A stretch of DNA of 64,000 bases from Parasponia andersonii (lineage: Eukaryota > Streptophyta > Magnoliopsida > Rosales > Cannabaceae). Positions 50,489 to 62,394 of the stretch are shown in pieces. The notes under the pieces are model-generated. The model was not told the DNA's origin. It was given only the letters and a program-made list of their open reading frames with translations, and did not search any database. The stretch is taken from assembly GCA_002914805.1 (NCBI GenBank), contig JXTB01000129.1, forward strand, positions 318,587 through 382,586, read 5' to 3'. The translations under genes were made by a program, and so were the position numbers. Position 1 is the first letter of the stretch. Every line of letters begins with the position of its first letter.

Positions 50489-51587
50489 TTAAAGGAGTGC
50501 CATCTGTTGGAGGTTGATGGGGTAACAATCGTTGGGTGGGCCCAAATAAGCGCGCCAAGCGAGGATAGCATTGGCAGCCTCGGTAGGATGGAAGGCATCC
50601 CAAAATAAATAGTCATTGCGATTAGCACATGGCACTGCAAATGGCAGACACGTTATTTGGCCTTGGTTCCTCCCTATTCCGCAGCAAGCCGTGTCTATCA
50701 CCTTGAACCCTTCAAAATATTGATCATTTCTTTAGACTTATATACTAGTTCGTAATGTTATATATATAGTACTAATGTTACTGCTAGCTAGCTTGTATTG
50801 TTGTTAGTGGTAGGTACCGTAGGTGGCAGGGTTGTTGAGAATGTCCCCGAAAACAGCATATGTATTTCCGTAGAGGAAGATGGCACCCTGGTATCTGGCG
50901 TTGAGTTGGTCCACTAGTGACTTGAGGCCTTCGTTGAAGTTTCCAAGCATCTGATTCACCGAGTCCACGCACCGCCCGGGCGGTGCCCTGCCGCTCGCTC
51001 GCTGGTTCGGGATGCACCCCAGTGGCCCTATGCCAGCCAGCAGAAACTTGCGCAGCCCGACGCTGTGGAGCGCCACGATCTGTCTGGCGTAGCGGTTGAG
51101 CAAGAGGTTGGCGTAGTCCCGGGGAGTGTAGGAGCTGTAGGAGCTTGTAGGCAGCAGGTAGTTGTTGATGTAGTCATTGCTTCCGAACACAAGAATGACT
51201 ACGGACTTGGCCAGGTACTGAGTGAGGTTTGCTCCGCTCATCATTCTTCTCAACTCATCCAAATTGGTCTCGAAGTTCACCACTTGCTGGCTCAGGCTGA
51301 ACCTTTGTCCCTGCAGCCCACCCCACATGTATATTTATTATGCCATGTTACTAATATTTATACGTAGTATACTTACGCTAATTTACACATCAATTTTTTT
51401 AATAAAGCATATAGTTTGTGTTTATATTAATTACAAAATTTTGGCCTGTTTCATCCAAGATGCCACCGGCTGCCGATGCATAATTGACTCCCCCAAGTAT
51501 TCTGTTTCCCACCGCAGTTGGATCTGCAAACGCCGGTAAATAAGGAAGACCCAGCAGAGCTCCTATATCCGTAAACATCATCATGAG

Positions 51588-51636
<49 letters not shown>

Positions 51637-51994
51637 GATCAACTAATTTGATGAATATATATGATCAATATCAAGTATAGTATAGTAGAGTTGACATAAT
51701 ACCAAGCATATCTACAATAGTTCTGCCGTTGGTGAATCTGCCAGAAGGGCCTCCGTTGAAGTCGCAGCCGTAAGGATAATAATTGGCTTTAGCTAGGGAG
51801 CTAAGGTAGTTGTTGTTGCCGTTGTCGACCAATGAGTCCCCAAAAACAAACATCGCAGGAACCTGCGGTGACCCCACTGTCTCTGAGGCCGCAATATTTG
51901 CCATTAATATCAGATAAGCACCCCCTAACCATGCCCATCGTGGTCCCTCGGAAATCATTATCATCATCATTTTACAGATTGTATGTGTGCGCAT
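50489..51994 (-). CDS. GDSL esterase/lipase, 377 aa
   Basis: Four exons on the minus strand: 51703-51994, 51435-51562, 50818-51310 and 50489-50709, all GT/AG and in frame. Secreted SGNH/GDSL hydrolase acting on ester bonds of lipids or cell-wall polymers; the substrate is unknown. Block I is FVFGDSLVDNGNNNY (49-63) with catalytic Ser54. The block II glycine is probably in GILDETG. Block III is FGSNDYINNY (Gly183, Asn185). Block V is WDAFHPTEA, with Asp342 and His345 completing the triad. The hydrophobic segment at about 22-36 (WLGGAYLILMANIAA) fits a signal peptide, but the first 20 residues from the ATG at 51994 are unusually long for an n-region. Met9-Met13 could be the real start. Length is normal for the plant family (about 350-400 aa). 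Confidence 0.93.
51588..51634. repeat. (TA)n microsatellite, GDSL intron 1
   Basis: Long uninterrupted TA run between exons 1 and 2, upstream of the exon 2 acceptor in gene orientation. Confidence 0.95.
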
Positions 51995-54535
51995 CAATAT
52001 TACTATTCTCCAGTTAGCTAGAGAGGTGGCTAGCTTATAATAGATATGTAGCTCATCTAGTAGTTCCGAATAAAAGAGTGCAAATAAATTAAAAGTGATT
52101 TAATATTATATATCGACACTTTGTAACGGCTAAAGTATCATGAAATGTCCATTAGCCCATTAAATGTTGCTTTTTCAGCTTGCTTTGAGGTTGAAGGGCT
52201 TCCCTTTTTGACGTCCGTTTTAACATTTTGCCCTTTTGTTTTGCTTTGTTAGTTCTCGATGATAATGATTATGCCTGTATGCTGTTTTGCATGTTAGCGA
52301 ATGACATCATATGCTATTTATAGACCTATATATATATATATATGCTCTTTTTTTTTTTTTTTCCCTCCCGAGACCTATATATATTCTTCATTCGTGTAAA
52401 GCAAGCCTTTTAGTATTGTCCACTTAGAATTAGGTTTACAACAATTTCCATGGTCACGTAGCTAGCTAGCTAGCAGTTTCCGAGGATAATATTATGGCCA
52501 TTACATATGAATTCGAACATGCTGACACTAATCATAGCCTGGACGTTTAAAAATCAATTAACCCTCTATGAATATTTATGGACAAAATGTATTTTTTTCA
52601 TCCCGAATTATAATATAGCATATGAATTCGAACAAGCTGAAACTAATCCTAGCCTGTATGTTTAAAATTCAATTCTACACAACCCTCTACAAATATTTAT
52701 AGGCATATTGCATTTTTTCATCCCGAATTATTGGTTTCATAGATTTTTGTCCTTAAACTATTTTTATTGCATTTGTTGCCCTTTTAACTCATTTATTACA
52801 AATTTTCTCATCCCCTCAAATTCCATGCATAGTTGGATGGAAGAGCAACTTTTTTATGATTTTTTAATTTAAAAATAAATCAAATTTAGAATAAAATAAA
52901 ATAATTTTTTTTTTTTTTATCTTTTTCCTCTCTTCATTTCTCTCATCCTTTCTCCTCTAAACACCATAAGTACTCCCCAACTTCCAAAGAAGCAAAAGAA
53001 ACCTATAAATGGAAGCCTCAATAAACGTTCTTAAACCCATTTGTTAGTCTCCGAATCTAAACCCACAGCCACAGCGTGGCCATGCTTCTCAGAAGAACAA
53101 CTCATTATATATTTTGTTAAATACAATTTTCATCTCCATTTTTTGCATGGAAAGCATAATGCATCCCTTTCATTTATTAATTTAGGTCAAAATTATCGTG
53201 TCAGCTTTGTTCAAACTTATATTATTGTGAAATGACAATTATAATTATAATGATAAATAATTTTATATATTTACATACCCATAAATTATATCAGATTTTT
53301 AAATAGGGAAAAAGACACAAGCAATGCCTTTCTCAAAGTAATGACAAATATGTGAACTTCTCCTTTTATTTTATTTTTTTTTCATACGGACTTTTATTAA
53401 AAAAATATTAGTTTATTTAACGTGGGTTTACCTCTTTTCTTCTCTTTATCTCGCTCAAATTCTCTCCACAAGACTCTCAGTAGCAATATTATCTAACAGT
53501 CCCAGAGTAGAGAATTCCAACAGTATTTTGTCGCGAAGTTGTCGTTGGTGGTGATCGGAAAATATCAGATCTTCGCACAATGTTGGTTTAGAATTGAATT
53601 CATGGCAAGTTTTCTACATTTAAATCTTGATCTTGAGTTTCGAATCTTAGAGATTTGGTTAATTCTGGGCAAAAATTTATTGGTTTATGTGAGTCTAATC
53701 CGGCATCGAAATGAATCGGAGGAGAATCAAATTAGCTTGGGGGAGAGGAGAATCATCGGAGATTTTTTTTAAATTATTAATTTTAAAGATGAGAACTTAT
53801 ATAGAATAGTTCAAATTTTCTCTGCTTTTTCTTGGTCTGAATGGTCAAGAGTACAATTTTGTGTCTAATGCTGAAATATAGGAATGATTCATTTTGTATG
53901 CATTCATAATTTCTCTCATCCAAGAAGATGTTGTCTAATTACATAATAACAGTTTTTCTTGTAACATGAGACCACTTTCTCTTGTGACATAATTATTTTT
54001 TTCTTTAGTGCTAATCTGATTTTATTTAGATGATTTACTTACAGGTTAGGCTTCATAATTGATTTTCTTTTAAATGCAACTCTAGTTGGTTCATAGCTGA
54101 TGTTGCAGTAATTGTTTCATTACAACAGTTATAAAAAAAATGCTTGGTGTAGTCCACTTTAGTAGCAAGATGCAATTGTCTTCTGTCATGTCCTCTGTTT
54201 TCAGCCATAGAGATGAGGTAGTGTCGCAGTCCAAAGGGCAATCAAATTTATATTGTTAATTCCTTTAGTTAAAAAAATATTGAAAATAGCGAGAATAAGC
54301 AACATCATAGAGTAAATCAACGTAAGTTCCTGCCTCATGTCCAAATACTTCGAATTAGTTTGATGCCTAGAAGACAATGTTATTTGGTGAAATCCGATGT
54401 TTTCGTAAGTGTGACTTTGATTGGTTGGAATAATATGCATATAAAATATAGCCACGTTGAAAATGCCAGATTGATGTTTGATATTGATTTTTTGGAAGCT
54501 CTTTGTGTAGAACAAAATGTGTTTTAAAGTAGGAA
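51995..54535. other. GDSL upstream region and intergenic DNA
   Basis: A TATA-like tattataag (minus strand) lies at about 52034-52043, only about 40 bp before the ATG. Beyond it there is (TA)n at about 52326-52342, (AGCT)n near 52458-52475, and AT-rich DNA. The 77-codon frame at 53539-53772 has no recognisable domain and I do not support it. Confidence 0.5.
52504..52735. repeat. ~115-bp tandem duplication, diverged
   Basis: catatgaattcgaacatgctg..cctggacgttt..catcccgaattat at 52504-52612 and catatgaattcgaacaagctg..cctgtatgttt..catcccgaattat from 52619. Several substitutions and small indels separate the copies. Confidence 0.85.
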
Positions 54536-55080
54536 CGAAATTGGTTTCTCGAATGAAAATAAATTTGGTTTTGAATAAAAATAAAATTAGTTTTGAGTAT
54601 AAATTAAATTGGTTTTTCCAATAAAACTCAATTTAATTTTAAGTAGAAATAAAATTGGTTTTGAGTATAAATTAAATTGATTTCTCGAGTGGAAAATAAT
54701 TTAGTTTTGAATAAAAACTACAAATAAAATCAAATTAGTTTCTCGAGTGGAAATAAAATTAGTTTTGAATAGAAATTAAATTGGTTTCTTGAGTAGAAAC
54801 AGAACCTAAATTAGTTTTTAATAGTAACTAATAACTAAATTAGATATTGAAAACTAGAAACTAATTTTATTCTTTAGTAGAAACTAATTTAGTTTTGAGT
54901 GAAAACCACAAATAAAACCAAATTAGCTTCCAGAAAACGAATTTTATTTCTCGAGTGGAAACCAAATTAGTTTCTTAGAAACTAAATTGATTTTTTGAGT
55001 GGAAATAAAATTGGTTTTGAATATTGGTTTCTCGAGTAGAAACAGAACCTAAATTAGTTTCTAATGATGATCCTGAAATT
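54536..55080. repeat. 22-24-bp minisatellite, left block
   Basis: Some twenty degenerate units alternating between aaattggtttctcgagtgga and ataaaattagttttgaatag types. The same family returns at 57580-57960. Confidence 0.8.
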
Positions 55081-55084
55081 CTAT

Positions 55085-55345
55085 AATATGTCTGCACTTT
55101 CTAGTACCGGAGCACCAAATTTAGCACCATAGCACCAAGACAATAGAATAAGTATGGCTGCAGCACCGTGATATGGCATTGCGATGTCACAATACCTAGG
55201 AGATGGCACCAAAGTGGCATGTATATGGCATTGTAGCACCACAATATTGATATCATGACGCCGCGATGTCGTGCAAGTGGCACTGTGGTACCATTAATGC
55301 CACAGTGCTGCGGCGCGAATTTGGCATTGCAATGCTCAATTCTAC
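55085..55345. repeat. GCACC/TGGCAT-rich repeat patch
   Basis: Short words gcaccatagcacc, gatggcacc, gtggcac, tggcattg recur throughout. The texture resembles the GC-rich patches in the LTR-like fragments at 5855-5965 and 18590-18690. Origin unproven. Confidence 0.5.
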
Positions 55346-55590
55346 CGAATTCTTCCACTCTTGCACTACTAACACCGTTGAGATATTTGTTCGTCCATCT
55401 TTACTCGTGAATAATCGAAATTTCCTTAGTTTAGCCTCAGTTTCACTTAAAAAGTCAGAATTCTCCTCCTAATGACGTCTCACCTGAAATGTGCATTAAA
55501 AAGAACAAAAACAAGTAAAAAAGAGCTCAAAGACGAGTAATTCTTAAGCTTGAAAGCATAGTAAAGATAAGTGTAAAATACATTTTTCAT

Positions 55591-57500
55591 TTTTCTTATT
55601 TGATAAAAACTTGAAATGTATCTGTTAAATCTATTTTACAAGGTTATGTACCCTGTGTACAGATTCATATACCTACTTTGTATTTTTAGGTACATGTTGT
55701 GTTTTTCTTATTTGAAAATAATTTGATATATGTTTCTGTTAAATATGGTTCACATGCTTAATACCTAGTGTGCAGAACTATGTATCAAGTTTATATACAA
55801 ACTTGACTATGGTATATGATTTTTAACTTGGTATCTGACTTCTAAATAATATTTGATACATTACTGTGGTATATACTAATTTAATAATGGTATATAATGT
55901 TTAATACTTAGTATATGACTTATAAAATTTGATAGTTTCTTTCGTCAAAATAGAGTCAATTGTAGAATATTTATCATTAAAAAAGTAGGAATTGATGATA
56001 GATGTGAGCTTATAAAAAGTAAGACCAAAAAAGGGGATTCAAAAAGGCATTCAATCGACAAAAGCTGATTATTGAACTTTATCATTGGACTGAAGACAAG
56101 AATTAAAGAGGATGTACAAGTGACACGAAAAGAGAAATATAAAATTGATATAAAATATGTAATTTTGCTTAGTTAAGACACAATGTGATTTTATTGTTTG
56201 ACAAAATAATTACATATATTATTTTAGTTTTGAATATAATGAATATTAACAAATTTTGTCACTAGTTCATAAGTTTCTAAGAATTCGGTTTTTGAATCTT
56301 AGCTATTACTTCCTTATTTCTAATTAAATCACTATATGAAGTAAACTTGTTATTGTTAAGTTTTTTCATTGATCAGCTTATTTGTACTATACATAAGACT
56401 TCAAGTTTTTAGATTGAAATATGTTTATATTGATTTAGTTCATATACTCATATACTTAATGTGCATAATCATGCACCTAATTTATATCTTTATATATCTG
56501 ATGTATTTTTCTTATTTAATAAAAACTTGAAATGTATCTATTAAATTGGTTTTACAAGGTTATGTACCTTGTGTATAGATTCATGTTCCTACTTTGTATT
56601 TTTGTGTACATGTTTTGTTTTTCTTATATGAAACAATTTGATATACGTTTCTGTTAAATATAGTTCATATGCTTACCACCTAGTATGCAGAACTATGTAT
56701 CAAGTATATATACGAACTTAACTATGGTATATGATTTATAATACTTGGTATATGAATTCTAAATAATATTTGATACATTACTGTGGTATATGCTAATTTA
56801 ATAATGGTATAAAATGTTTAATACTTAGTAATTGACTTATAAAATTTGATATTTCCTTTCATTAAAACAGAGTCGATTGTGGAATGTTTGTCATCAAAAA
56901 AACAGGAATTGATGATAGATGTGAGCTTGCAAGAAATAACGCCAAAAAAAGGTATTCTATTGACAAAAGCTGATTGTTGAACTTCATCATTGGATTGAAG
57001 ACAAGATTGAAAGAGGATGCACAAGTGACACCAAAAGAGAAATATAAAATTGATATAAAATATGTAATTTTGCTTGGTTAAGACACAATGTGATTTTGTT
57101 GTTTGACAAAATAATTACATATATTATTTTAGTTTTGAATATAATGAATATTACAAAATTTTGTCACTGGTTTGTAAGTTTCATAGAATTTGATTTTTGA
57201 ATCTGATATATTACTTGTTTCTAATTAAATCACTATGTAAAGTAAACTTGTTATTGTTAAGTTTTTTCATTGATCATCTTATTTGTATTGTACATAAGGT
57301 TTCAAGTTTTTAGGTTGAAATATATTTCTGTTGATTTAGTTCATATACTCATGTACTTAATGTGCATAATCATGTACCTAGTTCATATCTTTATATACCT
57401 GATGCGCTTTTCTTATTTGACAAAATCTTGAAATGTATCTATTAAATCTGTTTTATAAGGTTATGTACCTTGTGTACAGATTCATGTACCTACTTTCATC
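55591..57500. repeat. tandem array of ~0.9-kb units
   Basis: ttttcttatttgataaaaac starts at 55591, and close variants start at 56507 and 57408, giving periods of 916 and 901 bp and a third copy that stops near 57500. Collinear blocks include gttatgtaccctgtgtacag, ttctgttaaatatggttcac, gaattgatgatagatgtgag and gacaaaataattacatat. Substitutions are spread evenly, so the duplication is old. No unit has an intact ORF. Confidence 0.88.
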
Positions 57501-57579
57501 CTTAAAAATAGCCTTGGATACTTGGGTTTTTATCCCCCATCAGATGAGTGCAAGAGAGTTTAAATAGAAAAGGCAAACT

Positions 57580-57960
57580 GACACCAAATTGGATATTAAA
57601 AACTAGAAACCAATCATTCTCAAGTAGAAACTAATTTGATTTTGAGTGAAAACCATAAACAAAATTAAATTGATTTTGAGTGGAAATCACAAATAAAACC
57701 AAAACGATTTCTAAAAAATTAAATTAGTTTTTCGTGTGGAAATAAAATTAGTTTTAAGTAGAAATCAAATTGATTTCTCGAGTAGAAATAGAACCCAAAT
57801 TAGTTTCTAATACTAACTAGTAACCAAATTGAATATTAGAAACTAGAAACCAATTTCATTACTTAAAATCATAAACTAAAGTAGTTTATAACAATGACCA
57901 GGAACTAATTATTGTTAATTTGATTACTGAAAATTAGAAACTTAATTGGCAGTAACTAGC
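57580..57960. repeat. 22-24-bp minisatellite, right block
   Basis: Same units as the left block, including the shared phrase tctcgagtagaaa..agaaccyaaattagtttctaat. Confidence 0.8.
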
Positions 57961-57974
57961 AAAAAAATAAAAAA

Positions 57975-58085
57975 NNNNNNNNNNNNNNNNNNNNNNNNNN
58001 NNNNNNNNNNNNNNNNNNNNNNNNNNNNNNNNNNNNNNNNNNNNNNNNNNNNNNNNNNNNNNNNNNNNNNNNNNNNNNNNNNNNN
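57975..58085. other. assembly gap (111 N)
   Basis: Unsequenced; flanked by A-rich sequence on both sides. Confidence 0.95.
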
Positions 58086-58231
58086 AAAACAAAACGTAAA
58101 AGAGAAGGGTGGAGAGGTCATTGTCGTTGCTGGGTTACGAAACCAGCAGGACAAGGATAAAATGCATAAGGTACAACATCAAACCACCGACCTCTTCTTT
58201 TGATTCCTTTCTAGTACGCTTTTATATTATA

Positions 58232-58257
58232 CTAGGTGGTGGACGTGCTCCGCACGT
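58232..58257 (-). mobile_element. Helitron-like 3' terminus
   Basis: On the minus strand: stem acgtgc, loop gga, stem gcacgt, seven bases, then CTAG followed by T. A hairpin close to a CTRR end with T after it is the Helitron 3' signature. The hairpin-to-CTAG distance is shorter than the usual 10-12 nt and the TC start (to the right) was not found. Confidence 0.35.
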
Positions 58258-58902
58258 GTTTAGTTTAGACGCATTGTATTCTTAAACTACTTTAATATTT
58301 ATCAAAATAAAAAAAATATTAGAACAAGATACTCATGTACTGAACTGTTGAAGTATAGTTCTAAGAGGTAAAAAAGTTTCCTTTCTTTTTCTCTCCTTTT
58401 TTCCGAGTTGGACAATGCTTTTGCCCAAATTAAATGTTAACATATAACAATAGTCCAACATAAGTACTTCTGATTGAAGCTGAAGAGCACGTCAAACTCA
58501 ATTTAACTTGCTTTTTATGTTGCTCGAACGCAAAATATAAAATAAAAATTAGAAATATTTGTACATATTAAGAAATTATTAGGATAATTTACAAACTTTT
58601 GCATCATGATGCATATTGAAGACCTTTTGAAATAAACAACATTGAATAGTAAAGGCGAAATCAAATAGGCAGAACACAACAACCATATAAAGAAAACTAT
58701 AGAAATTGGGAAAAGAGTTTAGGAACTGAAAAACAGCAGCCAATCTTCTTATGATGATTCCTAGAAATTGTAGTTTTTATTATTGCATGTACCTGCACAA
58801 TATATAGAAACAATGCATGAAATGATGATAATCTGAACCATTTTCTCCGTGCTTAATCGAGCAGGTCGGAAACCTCACATTGAGATGGTTGTGCTTTGAA
58901 GA
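58258..58902. other. AT-rich DNA right of the Helitron-like end
   Basis: No coding region recognised. Confidence 0.5.
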
Positions 58903-59057
58903 TCACCAAATAATGCACCAACTTATTTTCCAGGCCAATAATTTCCTGGAAAAAGTGGCACATAATAAAGTACTCAGGCGGCCAAGCCAGTATGCCAGCA
59001 GGAATAACAAAATGAACAACCATGCAAATCTTGGCTGTGCGAAGTAGGCATTGGCAC
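58903..59057 (-). CDS. possible last exon encoding a membrane segment
   Basis: On the minus strand a good acceptor (gagtttttcag, ending 59058) opens a frame of two bases plus 50 codons to a TGA at 58903. It reads FAQPRFAWLFILLFLLAYWL, then GRLSTLLCATFSRKLLAWK and ends IIW: about 20 consecutive hydrophobic residues then basic residues, as in a C-terminal membrane anchor. I do not recognise the protein and found no upstream exon in the 59.1-62 kb region, so it may be a relic or chance. Confidence 0.3.
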
Positions 59058-59493
59058 CTGAAAAACTCAGTCTTAATAAGGGAAAAAATTTACGTATATC
59101 TAATTACAGTACAACTACGAGTAAAACAGGTTCAGGTTGGTAAACAGATAGACAATGAAACATAAGAAACCTGTTAATTAACGTTGTAAAAAGTAAAAAC
59201 CATTAAACTGAGCAAGCGGAGAAGTTAATCTCTTCATATATTCTTTAATTAGCACCCTCCGTTGTCCAAGATTGTGCATCTTGCAGGGCCCAAGGTTGTT
59301 AAGAAAGAAGCAATATGAAGCACTTATAATGGCATAGTAAAATCATATTTTAATTTACACAATGCAGATTGTACAATTCTCAACAAAAAGTAGTACAAAG
59401 TACTAATACGCCAGCTAGGAAATAGGAATCATTCCACTTCTTGTTTTCCACTTTTTCACCTTTTCATTTTTGCTAGAAATTCTTATGAACTCA
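59058..59493. other. AT-rich intergenic DNA
   Basis: No gene recognised. Confidence 0.45.
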
Positions 59494-60943
59494 GTAGTTA
59501 TAATTTGTCACTAAATTAAAATTGACAAGATGACATGGAATCAACCATAGACTAAAATTAAGCAGCATAATCCATCGAGGATTAATTGGTCTCTGGGATG
59601 AAGCTAAATTGATTTTGGCAAAGTGGTCATATTTTGTTCTTTGCTCTTTTTTTAAATGTTGTAAGTAATATGCCATATCCATTGTAGTATTTATTCAAAT
59701 TTCTAACTAGAATATCATGGTATCAAGTTTAAAAGTAGGTTTTCTTGTATTAGATTCTCAGCCTTCCTTATTTCATCAACATAAGCATGAAAAAATAATA
59801 ACGTAGATTCACATTTCAGAAAATTAGTAATTGAATTATTTATTTCTTGTACATCGAGGGCCTATTAATGACAACACTCACATAGCTTTGTTTTTATCTT
59901 AGTATGGTGGTCCACATGAATAATTAAGGGGAATAATTTTCACCATACACAAGTTGAACTCTTCTACAATTACTCAGATTTGCTACGAAAAAGAAAGTCT
60001 AAACTTGTGACAAGCAGAAATACCATACCTCGACAAGATGCATAATCTTTGTTGTTGGTTCTATCTTGTACACCATTCACAACATGGTACTAACTCTTCT
60101 TCATAATGTATCCTATGAAAAACATTTAAAAGGAGATAAAAAAAAAAAAATAAGATTTTTGTCATACCACATTGCTCTTGCTTACAAAGGCTCCCAAACC
60201 CAATAATTATTTTCATGTATTCCTGAAACAACCATAATAGTAATGAAATAGAGATAAGGGTGATCTTGTCACTGAAATAATAAATTGAGAACCTAGATTT
60301 TCAACCGAGTGTGTAATTAAAAATATGAAAATTTCATCAGAAAAATAAAAAACACAAATACATTTAACAAATCGTTTCTATTCAAATAAGATCCATGTCA
60401 GAAAAATTGGGTAATTGAAAAGAACTTCCAAAATTTTGCATGTAACATCATTCACTACTTATGATAATTAACATATTGACAAGTAGCAATGGTGAGATCA
60501 TCGTAATGATCCTAGTATTTATAATAAAAATATATATTGTAATATAACAGACAGAGTAAAAGATAAAACACAGAAATGTAGAAAGGAAAAATAGAGGCCC
60601 ATCTTATTATTACCACCATAGTACTTGTTGGAGCGGTTTCTCACCAGCCGTCCACGTGTCTAGAACTGCTAACGCTGTATTCTCCAACTGTCTACGTGTC
60701 CTTGCTGTCTTAAAGTTCTCTGAACTCCAAGCAAGATCGGAGAGACAGGGGTGCCTACCTACAAAGACTCTCCGACGCTTAAGTCAGTGATTTTTCTATG
60801 CTTTTTCGCAGGGAAAATATTTCAGTGTGAATATATGTCTATCTTCTTTTTTTGTTTGTTTTAGACCTTTTTTTTTTGTCTGCCTCCCTCTCGGGAACGC
60901 ATGGCCTTTTTTATATGTAGTCCTGAGATAATGAACCACACGG
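59494..60943. repeat. 1450-bp direct repeat, copy 1
   Basis: Starts gtagttataatttgtcac and ends gaaccacacgg. Offset to copy 2 is 1451 bp throughout. The 63-codon frame at 59491-59682 recurs identically in copy 2. Its right ~300 bp (from about 60628, tgttggagcggtttctc) looks LTR-like, with gactctccgacgcttaag. Confidence 0.93.
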
Positions 60944-60944
60944 N

Positions 60945-62394
60945 GTAGTTATAATTTGTCACTAAATTAAAATTGACAAGATGACATGGAATCAACCATA
61001 GACTAAAATTAAGCAGCATAATCCATCGAGGATTAATTGGTCTCTGGGATGAAGCTAAATTGATTTTGGCAAAGTGGTCATATTTTGTTCTTTGCTCTTT
61101 TTTTAAATGTTGTAAGTAATATGCCATATCCATTGTAGTATTTATTCAAATTTCTAACTAGAATATCATGGTATCAAGTTTAAAAGTAGGTTTTCTTGTA
61201 TTAGATTCTCAGCCTTCCTTATTTCATCAACATAAGCATGAAAAAATAATAACGTAGATTCACATTTCAGAAAATTAGTAATTGAATTATTTATTTCTTG
61301 TACATCGAGGGCCTATTAATGACAACACTCACATAGCTTTGTTTTTATCTTAGTATGGTGGTCCACATGAATAATTAAGGGGAATAATTTTCACCATACA
61401 CAAGTTGAACTCTTCTACAATTACTCAGATTTGCTACGAAAAAGAAAGTCTAAACTTGTGACAAGCAGAAATACCATACCTCGACAAGATGCATAATCTT
61501 TGTTGTTGGTTCTATCTTGTACACCATTCACAACATGGTACTAACTCTTCTTCATAATGTATCCTATGAAAAACATTTAAAAGGAGATAAAAAAAAAAAA
61601 ATAAGATTTTTGTCATACCACATTGCTCTTGCTTACAAAGGCTCCCAAACCCAATAATTATTTTCATGTATTCCTGAAACAACCATAATAGTAATGAAAT
61701 AGAGATAAGGGTGATCTTGTCACTGAAATAATAAATTGAGAACCTAGATTTTCAACCGAGTGTGTAATTAAAAATATGAAAATTTCATCAGAAAAATAAA
61801 AAACACAAATACATTTAACAAATCGTTTCTATTCAAATAAGATCCATGTCAGAAAAATTGGGTAATTGAAAAGAACTTCCAAAATTTTGCATGTAACATC
61901 ATTCACTACTTATGATAATTAACATATTGACAAGTAGCAATGGTGAGATCATCGTAATGATCCTAGTATTTATAATAAAAATATATATTGTAATATAACA
62001 GACAGAGTAAAAGATAAAACACAGAAATGTAGAAAGGAAAAATAGAGGCCCATCTTATTATTACCACCATAGTACTTGTTGGAGCGGTTTCTCACCAGCC
62101 GTCCACGTGTCTAGAACTGCTAACGCTGTATTCTCCAACTGTCTACGTGTCCTTGCTGTCTTAAAGTTCTCTGAACTCCAAGCAAGATCGGAGAGACAGG
62201 GGTGCCTACCTACAAAGACTCTCCGACGCTTAAGTCAGTGATTTTTCTATGCTTTTTCGCAGGGAAAATATTTCAGTGTGAATATATGTCTATCTTCTTT
62301 TTTTGTTTGTTTTAGACCTTTTTTTTTTGTCTGCCTCCCTCTCGGGAACGCATGGCCTTTTTTATATGTAGTCCTGAGATAATGAACCACACGG
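60945..62394. repeat. 1450-bp direct repeat, copy 2
   Basis: No difference from copy 1 seen by eye; preceded by a single N at 60944. Copy 2 continues at 62395 into the transposon-like region, whereas copy 1 stops at the N. Confidence 0.93.

Noticed and set aside
50489-51997. Start of the GDSL gene at 51997
   Set aside because: That codon is TTG; the ATG is at 51994.
54536-57960. A CRISPR-like array
   Set aside because: Units are degenerate minisatellites without fixed-length unique spacers, in a plant nuclear genome.
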